Of a DNA stretch of 64,000 nucleotides, positions 16,756 to 25,416 are shown piece after piece. Below the pieces are notes generated by a model. The model made no database searches. It was given only the letters and a program-made list of their open reading frames with translations, and was not told where the DNA came from. The first letter of the stretch is position 1; each line of letters starts with the position of its first letter. Origin of the DNA: Streptomyces sp. NBC_01264 (lineage in GTDB: Bacteria; Actinomycetota; Actinomycetes; Streptomycetales; Streptomycetaceae); NCBI RefSeq assembly GCF_026340675.1, contig NZ_JAPEOX010000001.1:5952001-6016000 (forward strand). Reading direction: 5' to 3'. Made by a program: the position numbers and the translations under genes.

Positions 16756-18683
16756 ATGGCCGCCGATCTCGATGCGGCGACCCGGCAGGCCTTCGAGCAG
16801 CTGGGGCGGACGTACCACACCCGCGGCGGCAGTTGGTCGACGCGGGTGCACGGCTGGCTGGCCGCCGGACACTCCGTCCCGGCCGCCGCCGTAGCCACCC
16901 TGCGGCGCAGCGCCCTGATCTCGTCCAGCGTCTCCGACCTGAGTGCCGCCCTGGGACAGCTGGACGGTCCCGCCCTCAACGTCGGCGAGCGGTGGGCCGA
17001 CGAGGCCCTGGCCGACGGGCGCTGGGACGCGCTGCTCGCCCACGCCGCCACCGCCACGGCCGCCCGCCCGCCCGAGCGCCAAGTGGGAGAAGACCGCCCG
17101 CGCGCTCCTCACGGACGCCGGAGCTGGTCCCGACGCCCTGCGCGAGGCCGTCGCCGGCTGGTTCGCACTCGTGGACCGCCCGCGCACCCTCCCCCTGACG
17201 GACACCTGGTACGAAAATCAGCTCGACCCCTTCAACGCCAACGCCTTGCGCGGTCTGGCCTGGCTGCTCGCCCTGTTGCCCCCGCACCCCGGGACACCAC
17301 GCGCGCTCGGCAGGCTCGTGGAGACCTGCCTGCGCAAGATCCCGGGCCTTGGCCCGCGCAATCCCAAGGTGGCCAACGCGGGAGTCGTCGCCCTGTCCCG
17401 GACCGAGGGCGAGGCGGCCCTCGCCGAACTGGCCCGGCTGGCCGCCCGGGTGACGTTCAAGGGCACCCTCAAGGTCATCGACACGGCCCTGACCGCGCGG
17501 GCCGCGGCGCTCGGGCTCAGCCGGGAGGAGATCGAGGAGCTGGCCGTGCCTGCCTACGGCCTCACGGAGGTCGGCCGCGCCGAGTTCCGGCTCGGCGAGG
17601 CCACGGCCCTGCTGGAGGTCCGCGGCGCCAAGGCGTCGCTGTCCTGGCGCAACGCGGCGGGCAAGGCGGTCAAGGCCGTCCCCGCCGCCGTCCGCCAGGA
17701 GCACGCGGAGGAGCTGGGGGAGCTCAAGGCCGCCGTCAAGGACATCGACAAGATGCTCTCCGCCCAGGCGGAGCGCCTCGACCGGCAGTTCCTGGCCCGC
17801 CGCACCTGGACCTACCGCGCCTGGCGCGAGCGCTACCTCGACCACCCCCTGGTCGGCACCCTCGCCCGCCGCCTGGTCTGGACGGTGGACGGTACGCCCG
17901 TCGCCTTCGCGGACGGGGAGGCACGCACCCTCACCGGCGACCCTGTCACGGAGGGCACCGTTGTCGAGCTGTGGCACCCGGTCGGCCGAGGGGCGGCCGA
18001 AGTCGCCGCCGTGCGCGAGCAGCTCGAAGAGCTCGGCGTGACCCAGCCCTTCAAACAGGCCCACCGCGAGGTGTACCCGCTCACCGAGGCGGAGCGGAAC
18101 ACGGGGACGTACTCCAACCGCTTCGCCGCCCACATCCTGCGCCAGCACCAGTTCCACGCGCTGGCGGCCGCCCGCGGCTGGCGCAACCAACTCCGGCTCT
18201 GCGTCGACGACTCCGCGCCGCCGGCCACCCGCGAACTGCCGCAGTGGGGGCTGCGCGCCGAGTACTGGCGTGGGCAACGACCCCACCTGGTCCGACGGCG
18301 GACCCGGGGGCCGGTTCCGGGAGTACTGGACCTCGTACGGCTTCGGCGAGCTCGGCCAGAGCGCCGAGACCCGGCGGGCGCTGCTGGAGCGGCTGGTGCC
18401 GAGGCTGGCGATCGCGGACCGCTGCCGCGTCGAGGGCCGGTTCCTGCACGTCACCGGCGAGCTGCGCACGTACAAGATCCACCTGGGCTCGGGCAACATC
18501 CTGATGGAGCCGAACGACCAGTACCTGTGCATCGTGCCGAAGGCCGGCGGCTCCCCGGACGCGGGCTACCTGCCCTACGAGGGCGACCGGACCCTCGCGG
18601 TGATCCTCAGCAAGGCGATGCTGCTGGCCGATGACACGGCCATCACGGACCCGACGATCACCAGCCAGATCCGCCGGGCCTGA
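16756..18683 (+). pseudogene. DUF4132 (MolR-like) protein gene interrupted by two frameshifts
   Basis: Three overlapping frames together encode one DUF4132 protein of about 640 residues. It begins MAADLDAATRQAFEQ at 16756 and ends with the family-typical YKIHLGSGNILMEP and ILSKAMLLADD blocks. The first break lies at GCCC repeats (about 17061-17074): removing one 4-bp unit restores a continuous reading AARPSAKWEKTA. The second lies near 18268-18275 at TACTGGCGTGGGC, where one base is extra or two are missing. Codon use is normal on both sides. It is either a decaying gene or carries assembly errors. DUF4132 function is unknown; relatives include E. coli MolR and YehI. Confidence 0.8.
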
Positions 18684-18706
18684 CGCCCTGGGCCTGACAC
18701 GCCGAA

Positions 18707-18744
18707 GGCCCCGCCCCCGGTGCGTGAACACCGGGCGCGGGGCC
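18707..18744. terminator. bidirectional terminator between the DUF4132 gene and sdhB
   Basis: GGCCCCGCCCCCGGTG and CACCGGGCGCGGGGCC pair as a 16-bp stem with one C-C mismatch around a 6-nt loop. It sits between two convergent genes, 24 nt after one stop and 26 nt after the other. Confidence 0.85.
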
Positions 18745-18769
18745 CCCGTACGGACTGCCTACGACGGAA

Positions 18770-19537
18770 TCAGAAGCGGCGCGTGATGAGCGCCCGCTTC
18801 ACTTCCTGGATCGCCTTCGTGACCTCGATGCCGCGGGGGCACGCGTCGGTGCAGTTGAAGGTCGTGCGGCAACGCCACACGCCGTCCTTGTCGTTGAGGA
18901 TCTCCAGGCGCTGCTCGCCCGCCTCGTCACGCGAGTCGAAGATGAAGCGGTGCGCGTTGACGATCGCCGCCGGGCCGAAGTACTGGCCGTCGTTCCAGAA
19001 CACCGGGCACGAGGACGTGCACGCGGCGCACAGGATGCACTTGGTGGTGTCGTCGAAGCGCTCGCGGTCCTCGGCGGACTGCAGGCGCTCGCGCGTCGGC
19101 TCGTTGCCCTTGGTGACCAGGAACGGCATGACGTCCCGGTACGCCTGGAAGAAGGGCTCCATGTCGACGACGAGGTCCTTCATCACCGTCAGGCCCTTGA
19201 TGGCCTCGACCGTGATCGGCTTCTCCGGGTTGATGTCCTTGATCAGCGTCTTGCAGGCGAGCCTGTTCTTGCCGTTGATCCGCATCGCGTCGGAGCCGCA
19301 GATGCCGTGCGCGCACGAGCGACGGAAGGTCAGCGTGCCGTCGAGGTCCCACTTGATCTTGTGGAGACCGTCGAGCACGCGCTCCTTCGGGTCGATCTCG
19401 ATCTGGAAGTCCTGCCAGGTCGACTCGTCCGAGATCTCCGGGTTGAACCGGCGGATCCGGAACGTGACCGTGATGAAGGGCGAGGCCGCGGCCGCGGCCT
19501 CCATCGCGTCCGTCTTGGACAGGGTCGGGGTGGCCAT
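18770..19537 (-). CDS. sdhB: succinate dehydrogenase iron-sulfur subunit
   Basis: A 255-residue electron-transfer subunit of respiratory complex II. All three cluster sites are visible: [2Fe-2S] in CAHGICGSDAM plus a later Cys (about 75-95), [4Fe-4S] in CILCAACTSSCP (about 167-178), and [3Fe-4S] in CRTTFNCTDACP (about 224-235). It starts at an ATG that shares one base with the sdhA stop (TGATG). It is the last gene of the sdhCDAB operon and is followed by a strong terminator. Confidence 0.97.
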   Translation of the reverse strand: MATPTLSKTDAMEAAAAASPFITVTFRIRRFNPEISDESTWQDFQIEIDPKERVLDGLHKIKWDLDGTLTFRRSCAHGICGSDAMRINGKNRLACKTLIKDINPEKPITVEAIKGLTVMKDLVVDMEPFFQAYRDVMPFLVTKGNEPTRERLQSAEDRERFDDTTKCILCAACTSSCPVFWNDGQYFGPAAIVNAHRFIFDSRDEAGEQRLEILNDKDGVWRCRTTFNCTDACPRGIEVTKAIQEVKRALITRRF

Positions 19538-21291
19538 CAGTACTTACGCTCCATCGGCTGGTAGCGGGTGACGACGACCGGCTTGTAGTCCAGGCGGACG
19601 GAATCCTTGCCGTCGTCGCCGACCTCGCGGTACGCCATGGTGTGGCGCATGAAGTTGACGTCGTCGCGGTTCGGGTAGTCCTCGCGGTAGTGACCGCCGC
19701 GGGACTCCTTGCGCGCCAGCGCGGACACGGCCATGACCTCGGCCAGGTCGAGCAGGTTGCCCAGCTCGATGGCTTCCAGCAGGTCCGTGTTGAAGCGCTT
19801 GCCCTTGTCCTGGACGGACACGTTCAGGTAGCGCTCGCGCAGCTCCGCGATCTTCTCGACCGCGGTCTTGATCGTCTGCTCGGTGCGGAACACCATCACG
19901 CAGGCGTCCATCGTCTCCTGGAGCTCCAGGCGCAGGTCCGCGACCCGCTCGTTGCCCGTGGAGTTGCGCAGCCGCTCGACCTGGTCGATGACCTGCTGCG
20001 CCGGGTTCTCGGGCAGCTCGACGTAGTCGTGGGCGTGGGCGTACGCGGCGGCCGCGATGCCCGAGCGCTTGCCGAAGACGTTGATGTCCAGCAGCGAGTT
20101 GGTGCCCAGGCGGTTCGCGCCGTGCACCGACACGCACGCGACCTCGCCGGCCGCGTACAGGCCCGGGACGACGGTGGTGTTGTCCATGAGGACCTCACCC
20201 TCGACGTTCGTCGGGATGCCGCCCATGGCGTAGTGCGCGGTGGGCTGGATCGGGATCGGGTCCGTGTACGGCTCGATGCCCAGGTAGGTGCGCGCGAACT
20301 CGGTGATGTCCGGGAGCTTCGCGTCGAGCTGCTCCGGCGGCAGGTGCGTCAGGTCCAGGTACACGTGGTCACCGGCGGGACCGCAGCCGCGGCCCTCACG
20401 GATCTCGGTGTAGATGGAGCGCGAGACGACGTCACGGGACGCGAGGTCCTTCATGACCGGCGCGTACTTCTCCATGAAGCGCTCGCCGTCCTTGTTGCGG
20501 AGGATGCCGCCCTCACCGCGGGCGCCCTCCGTCAGCAGGATGCCCATGCGCCAGATGCCCGTCGGGTGGAACTGGAAGAACTCCATGTCCTCGAGCGGCA
20601 GGCCGCGGCGGTAGCAGGCCGCCTGGCCGTCACCCGTGAGGGTGTGCGCGTTGGAGGTCACCTTGAAGAACTTGCCGGTGCCGCCGGAGGCGTAGATGAC
20701 GGACTTCGCCTGGAACACGTGGATCTCGCCGGTGGCGAGCTCGTACGCGACCACGCCGGCCGACTTCTTGACGCCGTCCTCCTCGACCAGGAGCTGGTCC
20801 AGGACGTAGAACTCGTTGAAGAACTCCACGCCCTCCTTGACGCAGTTCTGGTAGAGCGTCTGGAGGATCATGTGGCCGGTTCGGTCCGCGGCGTAGCAGG
20901 ACCGGCGGACCGGCGCCTCGCCGTGGTTGCGGGAGTGCCCGCCGAAGCGGCGCTGGTCGATGGTGCCGTCCGGGGTGCGGTTGAACGGCAGGCCCATCTT
21001 CTCGAGGTCGAGGACCGCGTCGATGGCCTCCTTCGCCAGGATCTCGGCGGCGTCCTGGTCGACCAGGTAGTCACCGCCCTTGACCGTGTCGAAGGTGTGC
21101 CACTCCCAGTTGTCGTCCTCCACATTGGCGAGCGCGGCGGCCATGCCGCCCTGCGCGGCGCCCGTGTGGGAGCGGGTGGGGTAGAGCTTGGTCAGCACGG
21201 CGGTGCGGCTGCGCTTCGTCGACTCGATGGCGGCGCGCATGCCTGCGCCGCCCGCCCCGACGATGACGGTGTCGTACTTGTGGATCTTCAT
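19537..21291 (-). CDS. sdhA: succinate dehydrogenase flavoprotein subunit
   Basis: A 584-residue catalytic subunit that oxidises succinate to fumarate in the TCA cycle. The N-terminal GAGGAGMRAA dinucleotide-binding loop, the covalent FAD site in RSHTGAAQGG (about residue 42), the active-site segment HPTGIWRMGILLTEGARGEGG and C-terminal ANRLGTNSLLD are all intact. The ATG at 21291 directly precedes the first beta strand (MKIHKYDTVIVGAGG). It overlaps sdhB by one base and follows sdhD by 23 nt. Length is normal. Confidence 0.97.
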   Translation of the reverse strand: MKIHKYDTVIVGAGGAGMRAAIESTKRSRTAVLTKLYPTRSHTGAAQGGMAAALANVEDDNWEWHTFDTVKGGDYLVDQDAAEILAKEAIDAVLDLEKMGLPFNRTPDGTIDQRRFGGHSRNHGEAPVRRSCYAADRTGHMILQTLYQNCVKEGVEFFNEFYVLDQLLVEEDGVKKSAGVVAYELATGEIHVFQAKSVIYASGGTGKFFKVTSNAHTLTGDGQAACYRRGLPLEDMEFFQFHPTGIWRMGILLTEGARGEGGILRNKDGERFMEKYAPVMKDLASRDVVSRSIYTEIREGRGCGPAGDHVYLDLTHLPPEQLDAKLPDITEFARTYLGIEPYTDPIPIQPTAHYAMGGIPTNVEGEVLMDNTTVVPGLYAAGEVACVSVHGANRLGTNSLLDINVFGKRSGIAAAAYAHAHDYVELPENPAQQVIDQVERLRNSTGNERVADLRLELQETMDACVMVFRTEQTIKTAVEKIAELRERYLNVSVQDKGKRFNTDLLEAIELGNLLDLAEVMAVSALARKESRGGHYREDYPNRDDVNFMRHTMAYREVGDDGKDSVRLDYKPVVVTRYQPMERKY

Positions 21292-21314
21292 TGGTTTCGC
21301 CTCAGCCCCGTTGC

Positions 21315-21797
21315 CTAGCGGATGTTCGGGTCGAAGGTGAAGATCACCAGCGTGCCCAGAAGAATGGTGAACACCGTGGCGGTGTAGAGCAGGCCCTTGA
21401 GCCACAGACGCGTGTTGGCGCGCTCCGCGTAGTCGTTGATGACGGTACGCAGACCGTTCGCGCCGTGCAGCATCGCGAGCCACAGCATCAGCAGGTCCCA
21501 GCCCTGCCAGAACGGGGAGGCCCAGCGGCCGGCCACGAAGGCGAAGCCGATCTTGGACACCCCGCCGTCCAGCACGAGCTGGATCAGCAGGTGGCCGAGG
21601 ACCAGGACGACGAGCACGATGCCCGAGAGGCGCATGAAGAGCCACGCGACCATCTCGAAGTTGCCGCGCGTCGAGCGCGGCGTCTTGCTGGTGCGCTTGC
21701 GCGGGGCCTCGATGTACGGCGCCGGGTTGTCGACGTCGTAGAGGGACACGCCCTCCACGTCACCGATGCCCTTTTCGAAAGAAGTGTCAGAAGACAT
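21315..21797 (-). CDS. sdhD: succinate dehydrogenase membrane anchor subunit
   Basis: A 160-residue membrane subunit with a roughly 55-residue hydrophilic N-terminus and three helices (about 52-75, 95-112, 130-152). A conserved His sits in LVLGHLLIQ and another in MLHGANGLRTVIND, positions that bind haem b and quinone in the family. The ATG at 21797 is 5 nt after the sdhC stop, so the pair is coupled. It holds the flavoprotein/iron-sulfur part to the membrane with SdhC. Confidence 0.92.
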   Translation of the reverse strand: MSSDTSFEKGIGDVEGVSLYDVDNPAPYIEAPRKRTSKTPRSTRGNFEMVAWLFMRLSGIVLVVLVLGHLLIQLVLDGGVSKIGFAFVAGRWASPFWQGWDLLMLWLAMLHGANGLRTVINDYAERANTRLWLKGLLYTATVFTILLGTLVIFTFDPNIR

Positions 21798-21802
21798 GCG
21801 TG

Positions 21803-22183
21803 TCACTTCCCGAAGAGTTCGAGGTAAGCGTGTCCGAGGACGGGGTACAGCGCCCCGACCATCAGCACGACCCAGATGCCCACCACGGTCCAGAGCATCT
21901 GCTTCTGGTAGCGGGGGCCCTTGGACCAGAAGTCCACGGCGATGACACGGAGACCGTTGAGCGCGTGGAACAGGATTGCGGCGACGAGGCCGTACTCCAG
22001 CAGCGCGACGATCGGAGTCTTGTAGGTAGCCACGACATCGTCGTACGCCTCGGGTGAGACGCGGACGAGAGCGGTGTCGAGGACGTGTACGAACAGGAAG
22101 AAGAAAATGAGGACGCCGGTGACTCGATGAGCCACCCAGGACCACATTCCTTCCCGGCCGCGGTACAACGTTCCAGCCGGCAC
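21803..22183 (-). CDS. sdhC: succinate dehydrogenase cytochrome b556 subunit
   Basis: A 126-residue three-helix protein. The SdhC signature REGMWSWVAHRVTGVLIFFFLFVHVLDT (short form: W-S-W-x-A-H-R-x-T-G) contains the quinone-site Ser/Arg and the haem-ligand His near residue 28-33. HALNGLRVIAVDF lies in the second helix. The GTG at 22183 has GGAGG six bases upstream. It heads the sdhCDAB operon. A TACGAT -10-like hexamer at 22269-22274 (minus strand) could drive it, and a 10-bp direct repeat CTTTGTCGGT (22224 and 22281) flanks that position. Confidence 0.93.
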   Translation of the reverse strand: MPAGTLYRGREGMWSWVAHRVTGVLIFFFLFVHVLDTALVRVSPEAYDDVVATYKTPIVALLEYGLVAAILFHALNGLRVIAVDFWSKGPRYQKQMLWTVVGIWVVLMVGALYPVLGHAYLELFGK

Positions 22184-22335
22184 GGAAAACCCTCCGGAAG
22201 CGGGGCGGGGGCCAGCCGGCTTCTTTGTCGGTCGGGCCCGGCCGGGTACGGTCCTCCGGCCCCGGACATCGTAGCGACGCTTTGTCGGTTCCCTTGCGCG
22301 GGGGCCATCGGTGTGATCAAACAGGCACGGACGGA

Positions 22336-22977
22336 CTATCCCACAGGGGCGAATAGCCCGAATTCGGCAGCAGATACCCCATCTGCCGAGGTCAGCCAGT
22401 GTGTCAGGTCGGCGAGTCGGACCTGCGCGACGCGACGGAGCTCATCCGCGGAGATCGCGCGCTCCTCGTCCACGTCCAGCTCCATCCGCCGGCGGATCGC
22501 GGCCAGCAGCTGGTCCGCCTGCTCCTCCGGAGTGGTCCCGTCGAGGCAGATCACGAAGGCGTGCCCGAAGGTCCGCTCGTACTCCCCGTGCGCCGCGTCG
22601 AGCGCGAGGAGCGCGGCGTACGAGGCCCCGTGCTCCAGCTCCGGCGGGAACTCGCAGGCCAGCGCCTCGGAGAGGTCCGCCTGGGAGAGGTCGTACGAAG
22701 CCTCGTCCGCGGCGGCGAGTAGCGCGCCGGAGTCGGGGTAAGGGCGGTGGGCGGCCACCCGGTGGGCCCAGCGACGGCTGCCGCAGCAGTGCAGCAGCGC
22801 GGAGTGCGCGGCCTCGGGGGACAGGGCGTTGAACCGCGCGAGTCCGCCGCCGTCGAAACGGCCGTCGTCGTGGAGGGGGTGGGAGCCGTGGGAAGGGTCG
22901 GAGCCTCCTCGGGCCTGTGCCGGAAGGTGGCTGGACAGCGTGGGGCTCCTGGTGGCGTGGCGCGGGTGTCCCGCCAC
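22336..22977 (-). CDS. 2-oxo-4-hydroxy-4-carboxy-5-ureidoimidazoline decarboxylase
   Basis: The folded part (about 165 residues from LARFNALSPEAAHSALLHCCGSRRW to the C-terminus) is an OHCU decarboxylase (UraD-like), which converts the unstable uricase product toward S-allantoin in purine ring breakdown. Family marks are the N-terminal FN..SP..A, the ALLAAADEASYDLS segment and the helix bundle QADQLLAAIRRRMELD. The GTG at 22977 adds about 45 unstructured residues before the domain, so the true start may be further in. It stands alone here, with no uricase or transthyretin-like gene adjacent. Confidence 0.8.
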   Translation of the reverse strand: MAGHPRHATRSPTLSSHLPAQARGGSDPSHGSHPLHDDGRFDGGGLARFNALSPEAAHSALLHCCGSRRWAHRVAAHRPYPDSGALLAAADEASYDLSQADLSEALACEFPPELEHGASYAALLALDAAHGEYERTFGHAFVICLDGTTPEEQADQLLAAIRRRMELDVDEERAISADELRRVAQVRLADLTHWLTSADGVSAAEFGLFAPVG

Positions 22978-23341
22978 GCTATCGACGCGGAGCCGGGTGT
23001 GTCGTACCCATTCCGGGATTTCACCCGGAAGTGAGCCGAAAGGATGACGGGAGCGCGTGTCGGGCCGGTGCGGGGCGACTCGGGGACCCGTGGGAGGCCG
23101 GGCATGACGGCCGCGGGATCGGCCGGGAAGGGGAGGGCGACCAGGGCCGCCACCCCCCACAGGAGAGGCCCCGGCCGCCATCCGTCGCGGACTCGTGCGA
23201 CAAGCCCGCACCCCTCTCAGCGTCTTCGGTGCGTTTTGTGTCACACCTCGCTCCGCGCAGGGATGGTTGCGCGTTGTACAACTCGTGGACGAAGGTGCTT
23301 GAAAGCCGTAACGTGCTGATTTGCGCCACACAAACGGGACT
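22978..23341. other. 364-bp divergent intergenic region upstream of an ECF sigma gene
   Basis: No convincing gene. It contains a perfect 10-bp palindrome GTTGTACAAC at 23273-23282 and a stretch richer in A/T than its surroundings (about 23230-23340) that should hold the sigma-gene promoter. No textbook -35/-10 pair is identifiable. Confidence 0.55.
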
Positions 23342-24136
23342 GTGAACGGGTTGGGGATTTTGCTGGGGGACGACGCGGAGCTGACCACCGCGGTGCTCGC
23401 GGCACAAGACGGCGACGAGCTCGCGTTCCGTTCTGTGTACCGCGCCGTGCACCCGCGCCTGCTCGGATACGTCCGCACGCTCGTCGGCGACGGCGACGCC
23501 GAGGACGTCACCTCCGAAGCCTGGCTGCAGATCGCCCGCGACCTCGACTCCTTCACCGGCGACGCCGACCGCTTCCGCGGCTGGACCGCCCGCATCGCCC
23601 GCAACCGCGCCCTCGACCACATCCGCATGCGCGGACGCCGGCCCGCCGTCGGCGGGGACGAGACCGAGCTGACGGGCCACGCCGCCGAGTCCGACACCGC
23701 CGGCGAGGCCATGGAGTCCCTCTCCACCTGCCGCACGATGGAACTCATAGCCCAGCTCCCGCAGGACCAGGCCGAGGCCGTCGTCCTGCGGGTGGTCGTC
23801 GGCCTGGACGCCAAGAGCGCGGCCGAGACCCTGGGCAAGCGCCCCGGAGCGGTACGCACCGCCGCGCACCGGGGCCTGAAGAAACTGGCCGAACTGATCG
23901 GTGCGGACGTCGACGGGGCCTTCGACCCGTCCGACCCCGATTCCGGGATCGGCTCCGCCGTCGCCGTCGGCTCCGGACGGGTGCGCGGCCTCGGCGATAA
24001 TGACGGGAGTCGCACACGGGACGCGGGGGGCGGGCGGGACCTCGACGCCGTACCGGCGCAGAGGGTCCGCGCCGCGGGCCTCGTGGAGCAAACCGGTGTG
24101 ACGGATTCACGTTGGCGGACGCAGAAGGACATGTGA
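23342..24136 (+). CDS. ECF-family RNA polymerase sigma factor
   Basis: A 264-residue sigma-70 factor. Region 2 lies at about residues 20-95 (FRSVYRAVHPRLLGYVRTLVGD, AEDVTSEAWLQI, FRGWTARIARNRALDHIR) and region 4 at about 130-185 (ELIAQLPQDQAEAVVLRVVVGLDAKSAAETLGKRPGAVRTAAHRGLKKL). A 75-residue Gly/Asp-rich C-terminal extension follows, absent from minimal ECF factors. The GTG at 23342 is chosen; a TTG at 23321 is also in frame. The stop overlaps the ATG of the next gene, which encodes a single-helix membrane protein and is the likely anti-sigma factor. Confidence 0.88.
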   Translation: MNGLGILLGDDAELTTAVLAAQDGDELAFRSVYRAVHPRLLGYVRTLVGDGDAEDVTSEAWLQIARDLDSFTGDADRFRGWTARIARNRALDHIRMRGRRPAVGGDETELTGHAAESDTAGEAMESLSTCRTMELIAQLPQDQAEAVVLRVVVGLDAKSAAETLGKRPGAVRTAAHRGLKKLAELIGADVDGAFDPSDPDSGIGSAVAVGSGRVRGLGDNDGSRTRDAGGGRDLDAVPAQRVRAAGLVEQTGVTDSRWRTQKDM

Positions 24137-25212
24137 TGGCCGACGAGCGCGACAGGTGGCTGGACGAAGCCGCGGCGGACAGAATGCTGCGCGGAGAACC
24201 GGCCGCACCTGGCGCCGACCACCCTGCCCGGGTCCGGGCCGAGCGGCTGCGCGCCGCCCTCGACGCACTTGCCGAGCCGCCACCCGCGGCCCCGGGCGGG
24301 CTTCCGGGGGAACTGCGCGGGGAGGCGGCCGCCGTGGCCGCGTTCCGCGCGCGCGGTTCCGTACTCCGGGCGCAGGCGCAGACGCGGGCCCCCGACTCAG
24401 CGCTGTTCGGCTCCGCCGACACGGTGGTCGAGCTCGGCGCGCCCGCCGGCCCGGTCGCAGGTGCCTCCCGGCGCGGCCGGCCGGTCCGCTTCGCCCTCGC
24501 CGCCGCCGTGGCGAGCGTCGCCGTGGGCGGCCTCGCGGCCGCCGCGGGCACCGGACTGCTGGACCGCGGCGCCCGGAACACCGCGGGCGAGCTGCCCGCG
24601 GTCTCCGTGACGGCGGGATCCTCCCCGGCGGTCCTGGCGGACGGCGGCTACGCGACACCCCTCGCGCCCTCCCGCACCACTTCGCCGCGCGGTGAGCCCC
24701 GCGGCGGCATCCCGAGCCCGGGCAACACCCCGGGCGCGGAAGGACGTACGCCGACGGGCCCCGGGGGCGCCACCGGGGTGACCGGCGACACCGGTACGCA
24801 GCCGTCCGCGGAAGGCTCGGCCGGAGACAAGGGCGGCCGGGGGGACAGGTCCCGCCAGGGCGGCGCCGACGGCGCGGCGACCGGCCTCGCGGGTGGTTCG
24901 GACCGGGACCGGGAGGGCCGCACCGGAGCGGTGGAGCTCTGCCGGGACTTCCGGGCGGGGCGGCTCGACGAGGCCGGCCGCGAGAAGCTCGTGCGGCTGG
25001 CCAAGGGGCTGTTGCGGGTCCCGCGCTACTGCCAGGCGGTGCTCGGCCTGGCCACCGGCGGAGGATCGGGCGGAGATGCGCCGGGCAAACCGTCGGGCTC
25101 CGGGCCGGGCCGGGGACCGTCCTCGGGACCGGACTCCCCGTCGCGCTCGCTGGGGCTGGTCCCGGCCGGGACGGCTGCGCCGGAGCGTCCGGACGCGGGT
25201 TCGCGCCGCTGA
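24136..25212 (+). CDS. single-pass membrane protein, probable anti-sigma factor of the preceding ECF sigma
   Basis: A 358-residue protein. Residues 1-110 are cytoplasmic and include a short helical DRWLDEAAADRMLRG, where a sigma-binding motif would lie. One membrane helix spans about 122-142 (FALAAAVASVAVGGLAAAAG). A long Gly/Pro/Ser/Thr linker leads to an extracytoplasmic motif with two Cys (VELCRDFRAGRLDEAGREKLVRLA, RYCQAVL), followed by another Gly/Ser/Pro tail. No classical HxxxCxxC zinc anti-sigma motif is present. The TGATG overlap with the sigma gene supports the pairing. The Cys pair may form a disulfide outside the cell. Confidence 0.75.
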   Translation: MADERDRWLDEAAADRMLRGEPAAPGADHPARVRAERLRAALDALAEPPPAAPGGLPGELRGEAAAVAAFRARGSVLRAQAQTRAPDSALFGSADTVVELGAPAGPVAGASRRGRPVRFALAAAVASVAVGGLAAAAGTGLLDRGARNTAGELPAVSVTAGSSPAVLADGGYATPLAPSRTTSPRGEPRGGIPSPGNTPGAEGRTPTGPGGATGVTGDTGTQPSAEGSAGDKGGRGDRSRQGGADGAATGLAGGSDRDREGRTGAVELCRDFRAGRLDEAGREKLVRLAKGLLRVPRYCQAVLGLATGGGSGGDAPGKPSGSGPGRGPSSGPDSPSRSLGLVPAGTAAPERPDAGSRR

Positions 25213-25358
25213 GGACCGGGTACCGGACACTGGCCTGAAACGGTTCGCGTCCCGCCTGTAACACTTTTCGAACCTGCGGCGCAGTACATAACGAGCCGAC
25301 TGGTCATCGGCCGCGCATGAGCCGGGGTTCCCCCCGTACCCCTGGGCTCTGCGCAACC

Positions 25359-25397
25359 GGCGCGGGCGGGATTCGTTCCCCCGATCCCGCCCGCGCC
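25359..25397. terminator. terminator between the anti-sigma gene and the L,D-transpeptidase
   Basis: GGCGCGGGCGGGAT and ATCCCGCCCGCGCC form a perfect 14-bp stem with an 11-nt loop, lying between two convergent genes. Confidence 0.85.
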
Positions 25398-25416
25398 CTC
25401 AACTTCCGACCGCGGA

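Noticed and set aside
17061..18275. Programmed ribosomal frameshifting in the DUF4132 gene
   Set aside because: Neither site has a slippery heptamer with a following pseudoknot, and the first is explained by a 4-bp repeat expansion.
22224..22290. CTTTGTCGGT direct repeat as an operator of the sdh operon
   Set aside because: Only two 10-bp copies 57 bp apart, with no palindrome and no known factor recognised; kept as a remark in the sdhC entry only.
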